A stretch of DNA of 64,000 nucleotides from Bradyrhizobium frederickii (GTDB lineage Bacteria; Pseudomonadota; Alphaproteobacteria; Rhizobiales; Xanthobacteraceae): contig NZ_SPQS01000020.1 in assembly GCF_004570865.1 (NCBI RefSeq), positions 62,001 through 126,000 on the forward strand. Reading direction: 5' to 3'. Shown here piece after piece: positions 8,579 to 17,466 of the stretch. A program made the position numbers and the translations under genes. The notes below the pieces were generated by a model that worked only from the letters and a program-made list of their open reading frames with translations, was not told where the DNA came from and did no database searches. Each line of letters opens with the position of its first letter. Position 1 is the first letter of the stretch.

Positions 8579-8603
8579 GCCGTTGTTGCATATCAACAAT
8601 GGC
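8579..8603. promoter_or_regulatory. Near-perfect palindrome upstream of CAP lipoprotein gene
   Basis: Ten-base arms GCCGTTGTTG and CAACAATGGC, with a five-base centre CATAT, pair at nine of ten positions (the tenth is a G-T). It begins about 20 bp before the ATG on the minus strand, so it lies in the leader or core promoter. It could be an operator or an RNA hairpin. No regulator can be named. Confidence 0.5.
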
Positions 8604-8638
8604 TGAAAGGTGAATTTTGAGGAAAATTTGAGCCGCCG

Positions 8639-8726
8639 TTCCGGGGCAGGTACGCAGCACGACCCCGGAATCTCGCGCGACAAGCTCGGGATTCCGGGTC
8701 CGATACTCCGCATCGCCCCGGAATGA
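8639..8726. repeat. Intergenic inverted repeat downstream of cysA
   Basis: The left end TTCCGGGGCAGG pairs with GCCCCGGAA at the right end. Inner copies GACCCCGGAATC and GATTCCGGGTCC pair again, giving a double stem. It lies between the stop of cysA and the promoter of the CAP lipoprotein, both on the minus strand. It is a plausible transcription end for the cys operon. Confidence 0.7.
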
Positions 8727-8733
8727 GGCGGCT

Positions 8734-9757
<1,024 letters not shown>

Positions 9758-9768
<11 letters not shown>

Positions 9769-10681
9769 TTGGGTCTTGTCCTTCGTGCAGATGGCGTTCG
9801 AGAACGGTCTTCGCGATCAGCGTGATCAGCGCCAGCATCGCGAGCAGCGAGGCAATCGCGAAGGCGGCGACGAACTGGTATTCGTTGTAGAGGATCTCGA
9901 CCAACAGCGGCATCGTGTTGGTCTCGCCGCGGATATGGCCGGAGACGACCGAGACCGCGCCGAACTCGCCCATCGCGCGCGCGTTGCAGAGCAGGACGCC
10001 GTAGAGCACGCCCCATTTGATGTTGGGCAGCGTGACGCGGAAGAAGGTCTGCAGGCCCGAGGCGCCGAGCGAGATCGCGGCCTCCTCCTCCTGCGTGCCC
10101 TGCTCCTGCATCAGGGGGATCAGCGCGCGCGCCACGAACGGGAAGGTCACGAAGGTGGTGGCGAGCGCGATGCCGGGCACCGCGAACAGGATCTGGATGT
10201 CGTGATCCCTCAGCCAGCTGCCGAAATAGCCCTGCGCGCCGAACAGCAGCACGAAGACGAGGCCGGAGATCACCGGGCTCACCGAGAACGGCAGGTCGAT
10301 CAGCGTGATCAGGAAGATCTTGCCGGGGAAATCGAACTTTGCAATCGCCCAGGCCGCGACGAGACCGAAGACGAGGTTGAGGCCGACCGAGATCGCCGCG
10401 ACGATCAACGTCAGCTTGATGGCGGCCAGCGCTTCCGGCTCGGCGAGTGCGGCGAAATAGGCGAGAATCCCCTTGGAGAAGGCCTGCGCGAACACGACCA
10501 CCAGCGGCAGCACGACGAAGATTGAAAGAAAGATCATCGCCAGCGCGATGATGATGATGCGCACCGGTCGCGGTTCGGTGCGCAGGTTGTCCCGCGCGGC
10601 TTCCGCATGCGCCCGTGCCTTTGCCCGGGCCTCGGCGTCGGGGGCCGCGAGCGAAACGGAATCTGCCATCTGCATCGTCAT
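9758..10681 (-). CDS. cysW: Sulfate ABC transporter permease CysW
   Basis: A 307-residue inner-membrane permease with about six transmembrane segments. The cytoplasmic EAA loop, which docks with CysA, reads EEEAAISLGASGLQTFFRVTLP. Upstream is a 35-residue polar N-terminus rich in alanine and charged residues. The segment RAMGEFGAVSVVSGHIRGETNTMPL is the conserved CysW signature and distinguishes it from CysT. The stop codon overlaps the cysA start, and only 10 bp separate it from cysT upstream. It forms the membrane pore together with CysT. Confidence 0.94.
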
Positions 10682-10691
10682 GAGTCCGTCC

Positions 10692-11528
10692 TCAACGCGC
10701 CGGCATCCGGCTCTGCGCCCAGCGCTGGAGCCGGTTGACTGTCAAGATGACGACAAAGGACACCACGAGCATGACCACCGCGATGGCGGTCGCGTCGGCA
10801 TAGCGGTACTCGGAGAGCCGGATCACGATCAAGAGCGGCGCGATCTCGGACACGTTGGGCAGATTGCCGGCGATGAAGATCACCGAGCCGTATTCGCCGA
10901 CGGCGCGGGCGAAGGCGAGCGCAAGCCCGGTGAGCAGAGCCGGCGCAAGCGAGGGCAGGATCACGCGGATGATGGTCTGCCAGCGGTTGGCCCCCAGGCT
11001 GCCCGCGGCTTCCTCGATCTCGGGATCGAGATCCTGCAGCACCGGCTGCACCGTGCGCACCACGAATGGAATACCGATGAAGATCATGGCGACGAAGATG
11101 CCGACCGGCGTGAACGCCACCTTGATGCCGAGCGCCGCGAGCGGCGCTCCCAGCCAGCCCTTCTCGGCGAACAGCGCTGTCAGCGCGACGCCCGCGACCG
11201 CGGTCGGCAGCGCGAAGGGCACGTCGACGATGGCGTCGAACAGCCGGCGGCCGGGAAAGCGGTAGCGCACCAGCGCCCAGACGATGATGCTGCCCATGAC
11301 GAGATTGACGCAGGCCGCCGCGAAGGCGAGGCCGAAGGAGACGCGCAGGGCATTCAGGGTGCGGCGGCTGGAGAGGATATTCCAGAACTGCTCGGGACTG
11401 AGCTCGAGCGACTTCAGGAACAGCCCGGCGAGCGGAATGAGGATAATGACGGACAGCCAGGACAGCGTCAGTCCCATCGTGAGACCGAAGCCCGGCAATG
11501 TCCGGCGTCGTGCTGCGATTGCGCTCAC
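10692..11528 (-). CDS. cysT: Sulfate ABC transporter permease CysT (CysU)
   Basis: A 278-residue permease with about six transmembrane segments, partner of CysW. The EAA loop is EEAAGSLGANRWQTIIRVILP and the conserved tail segment ARAVGEYGSVIFIAGN identifies it as CysT. Another family feature is DVPFALPTAVAGVALTALF around residue 105. It begins at a GTG. It sits between the binding-protein gene (37 bp upstream) and cysW (10 bp downstream) in one transcription unit. Confidence 0.94.
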   Translation of the reverse strand: MSAIAARRRTLPGFGLTMGLTLSWLSVIILIPLAGLFLKSLELSPEQFWNILSSRRTLNALRVSFGLAFAAACVNLVMGSIIVWALVRYRFPGRRLFDAIVDVPFALPTAVAGVALTALFAEKGWLGAPLAALGIKVAFTPVGIFVAMIFIGIPFVVRTVQPVLQDLDPEIEEAAGSLGANRWQTIIRVILPSLAPALLTGLALAFARAVGEYGSVIFIAGNLPNVSEIAPLLIVIRLSEYRYADATAIAVVMLVVSFVVILTVNRLQRWAQSRMPAR

Positions 11529-11565
11529 CAGGCCCCCTGCTAAAGCGTCTTAAGACAGCGTCCGA

Positions 11566-12579
11566 TCAGTTCTTGTAGATCTGGTCAAAGATGCCGCCGT
11601 CGGCGAAATGTTCCTTCTGCGCCTTGGTCCAACCACTAAAAACGTCGTCGATCGTAAATAGTTCGACCTTGGCGAAAGCGTTTTCGTATTTTTTGGCGAT
11701 CTCGGCATCGCGTGGACGGTAGAAGTTGCGCGCCGCGATCTCCTGCCCCTCCTTGGTGTACCAGTACTGGAGATAGGCGTCGGCGGCGTTGCGGGTGCCT
11801 TTTTTGTCGGCAACCTTGTCGACGATGGCGACCGGCGGCTCGGCCAGGATCGACTGCGGGGGCGCCACGATCTCGAACTTGTTCGCGCCGAACTCCTTCA
11901 GCGCGAGGAACGCCTCGTTCTCCCAGGCGAGCAGCACGTCGCCGACGCCGCGCTCGACGAAGGTCACGGTGGCGCCGCGCGCGCCGGTATCGAGCACCGG
12001 CACCTGCTGGTAGAGCTTTCCGATGAAATCCTTGGCCTTGTCGGCCGAGCCGTATTTCTTCTGCGCAAAACCCCAGGCCGCGAGATAATTCCAGCGCGCA
12101 CCGCCCGATGTCTTCGGGTTCGGCGTGATCACGGCGACGCCCGGCTTGACCAGATCGTCCCAGTCCTTGACGGCCTTGGGATTGCCCTTGCGCACCAGGA
12201 ACACGATGGTCGAGGTATACGGTGATGAATTCTGCGGCAGCCGCTTCTGCCAGTCGGCCGCGGTAAGGCCTTTGGCCGCGATCGCATCAATGTCGTAGGC
12301 GAGTGCGAGCGTCACCACGTCGGCCTGCAAGCCGTCGATCACGGCGCGGGCCTGCGAGCCGCTGCCGCCATGCGACTGCTTGATCTCGACGCTCTTGCCG
12401 GTCTCCTTCTGATAGGCATTCGCAAATGCCTTGTTGAACTCGGCATAGAGCTCGCGCGTCGGATCGTACGACACGTTCAACAGGTTGATGTCAGCGGCGA
12501 GAGCCGAGCTTGCCAAGAAACCGGTCAAGACGAGGCCTGCAGCGAGCGGAACGATACGGCGCATCATGTCCATCTCCAT
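11566..12579 (-). CDS. Sulfate ABC transporter periplasmic substrate-binding protein
   Basis: A 337-residue periplasmic protein that binds sulfate (possibly thiosulfate) and delivers it to CysTWA. A signal peptide covers about the first 27 residues, ending in ASSALAAD. The mature start DINLLNVSYDPTRELYAEFN is the Sbp/CysP family hallmark, and SHGGSGSQARAVIDGLQADVVTLAL is the anion-binding region. Whether it is closer to Sbp or CysP cannot be decided by eye. Two ATGs are possible (12579, 12573). The signal peptide fits either. It follows cysH with a 108-bp gap, which may hold an internal promoter. Confidence 0.93.
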   Translation of the reverse strand: MEMDMMRRIVPLAAGLVLTGFLASSALAADINLLNVSYDPTRELYAEFNKAFANAYQKETGKSVEIKQSHGGSGSQARAVIDGLQADVVTLALAYDIDAIAAKGLTAADWQKRLPQNSSPYTSTIVFLVRKGNPKAVKDWDDLVKPGVAVITPNPKTSGGARWNYLAAWGFAQKKYGSADKAKDFIGKLYQQVPVLDTGARGATVTFVERGVGDVLLAWENEAFLALKEFGANKFEIVAPPQSILAEPPVAIVDKVADKKGTRNAADAYLQYWYTKEGQEIAARNFYRPRDAEIAKKYENAFAKVELFTIDDVFSGWTKAQKEHFADGGIFDQIYKN

Positions 12580-12687
12580 TCACTTCACTGACGTCGGTGT
12601 CGGCGAAGGCAGGCGAAACTCGCGGCGAAACGCGCTTAAGTCAACGAAACCGGATTTTCTTGTTCGCAGCGTGGCGACGTGGCTGTG

Positions 12688-13419
12688 CTACGAAGTCTTC
12701 ATCGTGTGGATGCCGCATTCTGTCTTGGCTCGGCCGCGCCAGCGACCGGCGCGTTCATCCTCGTCTTCGGCCGTTCTGCTCGTGCAAGGCATACACCCAA
12801 CCGACCGGAAACCGGAGGCGACCAGGGGATGACGCGGCAATTTGGCGCGGACGAAAATCGCCTCGAGTTCCTCGCGCGAGACGTTGGCGAACGGATTGAA
12901 CTTCAACCGCACACCATCGTCCTCGACGACCGGAATGTCGGTGCGCGCATTGCCCTGGAAGCGTTTGCGGCCGTTGAGCCAGGCATCAAAGGGCTTCAGC
13001 GCACGCGCCAGCGGCTCGACCTTGCGGATGCGGCAGCAGGCGTCCGGATCGGAGAACCAGAGGTCGCGGTCGGGATCCTCGCGCGACAGGCTCTCCGCGG
13101 CCGGCTTGATCGAGCGGACATCCTTCAGACCCAGCGTCGCGATCAGCGTGTCGCGATAGGCCAGCGTCTCCTCGAACAGCCAGCCGGTGTCGAGGAAGAT
13201 CACGGGGATCGCCGGGTCGACATCCGCCATGACCTTCAGCAGCGTCGCCGATTCCGTGCCGAAGGACGACACCAGCGCCAGCTTCTCGCGCCCGACCGTC
13301 TTCAGCGCCGCAGCGACGATCTCCGCGGGCGAGGCATCGCGCAGGGCACGATCGAGCTCCTCCGCGGAAGGCCGCGCAGAAACGGAGGCCCGAGCGAGCT
13401 GGGACGCAACGACGTTCAC
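12688..13419 (-). CDS. cysH: Phosphoadenylyl/adenylyl-sulfate reductase, iron-sulfur (APS) type
   Basis: A 243-residue assimilatory reductase that forms sulfite from activated sulfate, using thioredoxin or glutathione. It has the nucleotide-binding SSFGTES loop near residue 52 and the catalytic C235 in TECGIH near the C-terminus. It also has four further cysteines, the pair C128-C129 and C209-x2-C212, that bind a [4Fe-4S] cluster. That cluster marks enzymes that accept APS, whereas PAPS-only enzymes such as E. coli CysH lack it. Translation starts at a GTG with a GAGGGGG ribosome-binding site, overlapping the DUF934 gene by 4 bp. It lies in the middle of the sulfate operon. Confidence 0.94.
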   Translation of the reverse strand: MNVVASQLARASVSARPSAEELDRALRDASPAEIVAAALKTVGREKLALVSSFGTESATLLKVMADVDPAIPVIFLDTGWLFEETLAYRDTLIATLGLKDVRSIKPAAESLSREDPDRDLWFSDPDACCRIRKVEPLARALKPFDAWLNGRKRFQGNARTDIPVVEDDGVRLKFNPFANVSREELEAIFVRAKLPRHPLVASGFRSVGCMPCTSRTAEDEDERAGRWRGRAKTECGIHTMKTS

Positions 13420-13931
13420 GTGCCGACCCCCTCGGAGTGACGCAGCTGCATGCGGCGGTGCAGCGCGGTGATACGGCCATCGCCGGTCGGCTGGTAGAAC
13501 ACCGAATAGCGCTTGGCGGTCTGCATGAAGGCTTCCGCGTCGGCCTGCTTCTTGACCTCGAAGGCATCGAAGCCGGCGCGCAGCATGAACACGAACTGGT
13601 CGCGCAGCACCTGGCCGGTGGCACGCAGTTCGCCGCGGTAGTCGTAGCGCTCGCGCAGCAGGCGCGCCTGGCTGTAGGCGCGTCCGTCCCGGAAGGTCGG
13701 GAACACCAGCGCGACGGCGGCAATCTTGCCGAGATAGGGCACGAGCTCGCTGATGTCGCGGTTGTTGGGCCAGATCACGCCGACCTTGCCCGAACGATTG
13801 AGCAGGCTGTCGGCCTCGCCCAGGAAGCGCTCGGCCGGCACCAGGATGTCGCCGCCCTCGGGCAGCGGCGTGTCGACGGCGAGCTTGACGAAGCTGTCGG
13901 CCGTGATCTTTCCGCCTTTAACGAGTGGCAT
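13416..13931 (-). CDS. DUF934 family protein of the sulfite reductase operon
   Basis: A 171-residue soluble protein of family DUF934, found next to cysI and cysH in many proteobacteria. Recognisable parts are LVPAERFLGEADSLL, VGVIWPNNRDISELVPYLGKI, and LVFPTFRDGRAYSQARLLRERYDYRGELRATG, the last being the family's core. Its activity has not been established to my knowledge. The fixed position between cysI and cysH suggests help in sulfite or APS reduction, perhaps electron delivery or assembly. It overlaps cysI by 14 bp and cysH by 4 bp, so all three are probably made in step. Confidence 0.88.
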   Translation of the reverse strand: MPLVKGGKITADSFVKLAVDTPLPEGGDILVPAERFLGEADSLLNRSGKVGVIWPNNRDISELVPYLGKIAAVALVFPTFRDGRAYSQARLLRERYDYRGELRATGQVLRDQFVFMLRAGFDAFEVKKQADAEAFMQTAKRYSVFYQPTGDGRITALHRRMQLRHSEGVGT

Positions 13932-15573
13932 AGACGCGCTCCTTGAAGGGTTCGACGCCGAGGCGCTTCACGGTGTCCATGAACAGCTCTTCGGGCCGCT
14001 CGCGCAGCGCCAGATAGGCTTCCACGATGTCCTCGACGACGTCGGCGACCTCATCGAACTTGACGCCCGGCCCGATCAAAGTGCCGAGCGCGGCGTTCTC
14101 GTCGGCACGGCCGCCGATGGTGATCTGGTAGACTTCCTCGCCGTTCTTCTCGACGCCGAGAATGCCGATATGGCCGACATGGTGATGGCCGCAGGCATTG
14201 ATGCAGCCGGAGATGTTGATGTGGAGCCGGCCGATCAGATTGGCGAGCTCGTGATTGGCGAAGCGCCGGGTCAATTCCTGCGCGATCGGGATCGAGCGCG
14301 CATTCGCCAGCGAGCAATAATCGAGCCCGGGGCAGGCGATGATGTCGGTGATCAGGTTGACGTTGGGCGTTGCGAGCCCGAGCTTGTCGAGCGCCTTCCA
14401 CAGCGCCGGCAGGTCGCGCTTGGCGACATGCGGCAGCGCCAGGTTCTGCTCATGGCCGACGCGGATCTCGCCGAAGGAATATTTGTCGGCGAGATCGGCC
14501 AGCGCGTCCATCTGCTCGGCGGTGGCATCGCCCGGAGGCCCACCGGTTGGCTTCAGCGAGATCGTGACGATGGAATAGCCCTGCACCTTGTGCGGCGCCA
14601 CCGAGTTCTTGCGCCACGCCTCGAAATCAGGATCGGCCGCGGCCTGGCGCAGCTCGTCCGGCATGTGCGGCAGCTTCTCGTACGCCGGATAGGTGAAGCG
14701 GGAGCGGATGTCCTCGATCACCTCGTCGTCGATCTGGAGCGAGGAATTGCGGATGTGCTGCCACTCGTCCTCGACCTCGCGCGAGAACTTCTCGATGCCG
14801 AGCTCGTGCACCAGGATCTTGATGCGCGCCTTGTAGATGTTGTCGCGGCGGCCGTACTGATTGTAGACGCGCAGGATGGCCTCGATGTAGCTGAGGATGT
14901 CGCGGCCGTGCACGAAGTGCTTGATGGTCTTGGCGATGAACGGCGTGCGGCCGAGACCGCCGCCGACCAGCACCTCGAAGCCGGTCTCGCCCTTCTCGTT
15001 CTTGATCAGGCGCAGTCCGATGTCGTGGATCTTGATCGCGGCGCGGTCGTGGTCCGAGGCGGTGATCGCGATCTTGAACTTGCGCGGCAGGAACGAGAAT
15101 TCCGGATGCAGCGTGGTGTGCTGGCGGATCAATTCCGACCAGATGCGGGGATCCTCGATCTCGCTGGGCGCGACGCCGGCCCATTGGTCGGAGGTGACGT
15201 TGCGCATGTTGTTGCCGGAGGTCTGCATCGCATGGATGCCGACCTTGGCGAGATCTTCCAGCGCGTCCGGCAATTCGGCGAGCTTGATCCAGTTGAACTG
15301 GATGTTCTGCCGCGTCGTGAAATGGCCATAGCCGCGGTCGTATTTCCGCGCGACATGCGCCAGCGCCCGCAGCTGGTTGGTCGCCAGCGTGCCGTAGGGG
15401 ATCGCGACGCGGAACATGTAGGCGTGCAGTTGCAGATAGACGCCGTTCTGAAGCCGCAGGATCTTGAACTCGTCCTCGGTGAGCTCGCCGGAGAGGCGCC
15501 GCTTCACCTGGTCGCGGAACTCCGAGACGCGCTCGTTGACGAGCGTGCGGTCGATTTCGTCGTAAGCATACAT
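13918..15573 (-). CDS. cysI: Nitrite/sulfite reductase hemoprotein (CysI-like)
   Basis: A 551-residue siroheme/[4Fe-4S] reductase that takes sulfite to sulfide with six electrons. Cluster and siroheme ligands are visible as C414-x5-C420 (IACPGLDYCS) and C457-x3-C461 (GCINACGHHHVGH). Siroheme and anion-binding arginines lie in FTTRQNIQFNWI and near NMRNVTSD in the first half. It has two ferredoxin-like/reductase repeats, as in the whole family. No CysJ flavoprotein is encoded here, so the electron donor is more likely ferredoxin or another carrier. Nitrite reductase cannot be excluded by motif, but the sulfate-gene neighbours decide for sulfite. Confidence 0.93.
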   Translation of the reverse strand: MYAYDEIDRTLVNERVSEFRDQVKRRLSGELTEDEFKILRLQNGVYLQLHAYMFRVAIPYGTLATNQLRALAHVARKYDRGYGHFTTRQNIQFNWIKLAELPDALEDLAKVGIHAMQTSGNNMRNVTSDQWAGVAPSEIEDPRIWSELIRQHTTLHPEFSFLPRKFKIAITASDHDRAAIKIHDIGLRLIKNEKGETGFEVLVGGGLGRTPFIAKTIKHFVHGRDILSYIEAILRVYNQYGRRDNIYKARIKILVHELGIEKFSREVEDEWQHIRNSSLQIDDEVIEDIRSRFTYPAYEKLPHMPDELRQAAADPDFEAWRKNSVAPHKVQGYSIVTISLKPTGGPPGDATAEQMDALADLADKYSFGEIRVGHEQNLALPHVAKRDLPALWKALDKLGLATPNVNLITDIIACPGLDYCSLANARSIPIAQELTRRFANHELANLIGRLHINISGCINACGHHHVGHIGILGVEKNGEEVYQITIGGRADENAALGTLIGPGVKFDEVADVVEDIVEAYLALRERPEELFMDTVKRLGVEPFKERVYATR

Positions 15574-15584
15574 AAGAAGATGCC

Positions 15585-15902
15585 TTAAGCCTGGGCCGAC
15601 TGTCCGATGGTCACACCGGTGCGGCGAATCTGTTCGCGCAGATTGCCGGGTTCGATCTTGCCGTCCGCGCCGACCTGCACCGGGGCGATATAGGGGCCGA
15701 TCGCGCCGACGTCATCGGCGACGGACTCCGCAAGCAACGCCTTGGCCTCGTCGGAGTTGCGCACGATCGCGGCTTCCGAGAGGTCCGCGGACCAGCTCTT
15801 GGCGGCGGTGCGGTAGACCACGATGCCGTCCCAGGTGCGGTTGGCGGTCACGATCGAGGGGCCGGCGATCTTGATCTTCTTCTGTTCGAGTGGGGAGGTC
15901 AT
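15585..15902 (-). CDS. DUF2849 domain-containing protein
   Basis: A 105-residue protein of family DUF2849, a small alphaproteobacterial family that occurs between siroheme synthase and sulfite reductase genes. Visible features are a short beta-rich N-terminal half (ANRTWDGIVVYRTAAKSWSADLSEA) and a C-terminus with PYIAPVQVGADGKIEPGNLREQIRRTGVTIG. No cysteines or cofactor motifs are seen. The start overlaps cysG by 4 bp and the stop is 11 bp from cysI. Its function is unknown. Context suggests a small accessory subunit of sulfite reduction. Confidence 0.87.
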   Translation of the reverse strand: MTSPLEQKKIKIAGPSIVTANRTWDGIVVYRTAAKSWSADLSEAAIVRNSDEAKALLAESVADDVGAIGPYIAPVQVGADGKIEPGNLREQIRRTGVTIGQSAQA

Positions 15903-17323
15903 TCGGCTGCATCCAATAGGTCAGAGATGATTTGGTTGGGTGTCTGGCGGCGAAGCGAACCGGCATGCCGGACCACCTCGCCGATGATGAGAATGGCAGG
16001 ACCGCCATTGGCCCGCCGTGCGAGCTCGGGAAGTTCGCGAAGCGTGCCGATCGCGCCTTGCGCATCGGGGCGCGTGACGCGGGCGAACACACCGACCGGC
16101 GTCTCCGGCGAACGGCCCGCACCGAGCAGGCCCGCGCGCACGGCGGGTGCCGCGGACGCGCCCATGTAGACGACGACGGTCATCCTGGTGTCGGTCAGCG
16201 TCGACCAGTCCACGGCTTCCGCGTCGCGCGCCTTGTGCGCGGTGAGGAAGGTGATGCGGGTCGCCTCGTGGCGGTAGGTGAGCGGCACCTCGAAATCGGC
16301 GGCGCCGCCGAGGCCTGCGGTGATGCCGGGAACGATCGAATAGGGAACACCTGCAGCGCGCAGCGCTTCGATCTCTTCGCCGCCGCGCCCGAACACGAAG
16401 GGATCGCCGCCCTTCAGCCGCACCACCCGCTGGCCGGCTTGCGCGGCCTCGATCATGCGCTGGTTGATGGCATCCTGGCCGATGCCGGGCTTGCCGACGC
16501 GGCGGCCAACGGCAACGCGCGTGGTGTCGCGGCGGATGCGGTCGAGAATTTCGGCCGAGACCAGCTCGTCATGGAAGACGATGTCGGCGTCCTGCAACGC
16601 GCGCAGCGCCTTGATGGTGAGAAGATCGGGATCGCCGGGACCGGCGCCAACCAGCGCCACCGAGCCTTGCGGCTTGTCCGCGCGGGCGAATTCGGAGGGA
16701 TCGGAAATGGCATTGAGGGCGGCGTCAGCTTCGATCTTGCGGCCGGTGAGCACGGCGGCACCGATCGGACCGTCGATCACCCGCTCCCAGAAGCGGCGAC
16801 GCAGTGGAAACTCGGCGATACGTTCGTTGATGGATTTGCGGAAGCTGCCGATGAACTCGGCGAGTTCGCCGATGCGCGCCGGAAGCAGCGCCTCGATCTT
16901 CTCGCGCACGCGCCGCGCCACCACCGGCGAGGTGCCGCCGGTGCCGACCGCGACCACGACATCACCGCGATCGACGATCGCCGGAAAGATGAAGCTCGAA
17001 TGTTCGAGATCGTCCATGACGTTGACAGGCAGGCCGAGCGTCTTGGCGCGAACCGACATCGCCACGCCGACATCGCCGGCGCCCGCGCAGACGACGGCGA
17101 TGACACCCGAGAGATCGGCGGTGAGCGGATCGCCCGTCAGGATTTCGATACGCGCCGCATCTTCCGCGCCGAGGCCGAGGTCCTGATTGCCGTCGATCGC
17201 GTGCACGCGGATGCGCGCGCCGGCGGCGGTGAGCACGCGCAGCTTGGCGCGCAAAAGCTCGCCCGCGCCGATGAGAACCACCGGACCGGCCTTGAGATCG
17301 AGGAATACCGGCAAGAACCGCAT
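15899..17323 (-). CDS. cysG: Siroheme synthase CysG (trifunctional)
   Basis: A 474-residue fusion that makes siroheme, the cofactor of the sulfite reductase encoded downstream. The first ~200 residues are the precorrin-2 dehydrogenase/ferrochelatase part, opening with FLDLKAGPVVLIGAGE and an NAD-binding fold. Residues from about 215 on are uroporphyrinogen-III C-methyltransferase, with VALVGAGPGDPDLLTIKAL, the SAM-site segment VRLKGGDPFVFGRGGEE, and VPGITAGLGGA. It is the first gene of the minus-strand cys operon and faces cysD across a 143-bp promoter region. The first ATG at 17323 gives the correct N-terminus. Confidence 0.95.
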   Translation of the reverse strand: MRFLPVFLDLKAGPVVLIGAGELLRAKLRVLTAAGARIRVHAIDGNQDLGLGAEDAARIEILTGDPLTADLSGVIAVVCAGAGDVGVAMSVRAKTLGLPVNVMDDLEHSSFIFPAIVDRGDVVVAVGTGGTSPVVARRVREKIEALLPARIGELAEFIGSFRKSINERIAEFPLRRRFWERVIDGPIGAAVLTGRKIEADAALNAISDPSEFARADKPQGSVALVGAGPGDPDLLTIKALRALQDADIVFHDELVSAEILDRIRRDTTRVAVGRRVGKPGIGQDAINQRMIEAAQAGQRVVRLKGGDPFVFGRGGEEIEALRAAGVPYSIVPGITAGLGGAADFEVPLTYRHEATRITFLTAHKARDAEAVDWSTLTDTRMTVVVYMGASAAPAVRAGLLGAGRSPETPVGVFARVTRPDAQGAIGTLRELPELARRANGGPAILIIGEVVRHAGSLRRQTPNQIISDLLDAAE

Positions 17324-17466
17324 ACGATACCCGCTTCCCCCACATCCGGGGTTGACTGGAATTATTTTCTATATATGTGTCGTTTCGAGCGCGCAAAGAG
17401 AAAATTTTTTCTTCTCTTCTGCATCGCAACTATAGAATTTTCGCCTCCAAACGCAAAGTGGCAGAG
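17324..17466. promoter_or_regulatory. Divergent cysG/cysD promoter region with nested palindromes
   Basis: This 143-bp gap separates the two sulfate operons and is markedly AT-rich for this DNA. At its centre (17397-17417) AGAGAA and TTCTCT flank an AAATTTTTT-type core. Further out, TTCTATA at 17367-17373 is mirrored by TATAGAA at 17431-17437, about symmetrically around the centre. The arrangement suggests shared control by a dimeric regulator such as a CysB-type LysR protein, but no regulator gene lies here. Core promoters could not be assigned with confidence. Confidence 0.55.

Noticed and set aside
11546..11556. Short perfect palindrome GTCTTAAGAC between the binding-protein gene and cysT
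   Set aside because: Ten bases is too short to stand out in 64 kb, and there is no second copy in the region.
13753..15588. 611-codon plus-strand frame antisense to cysI
   Set aside because: It mirrors a well-conserved sulfite reductase, and its translation is a run of Asp/Val/Arg/Leu without domains.
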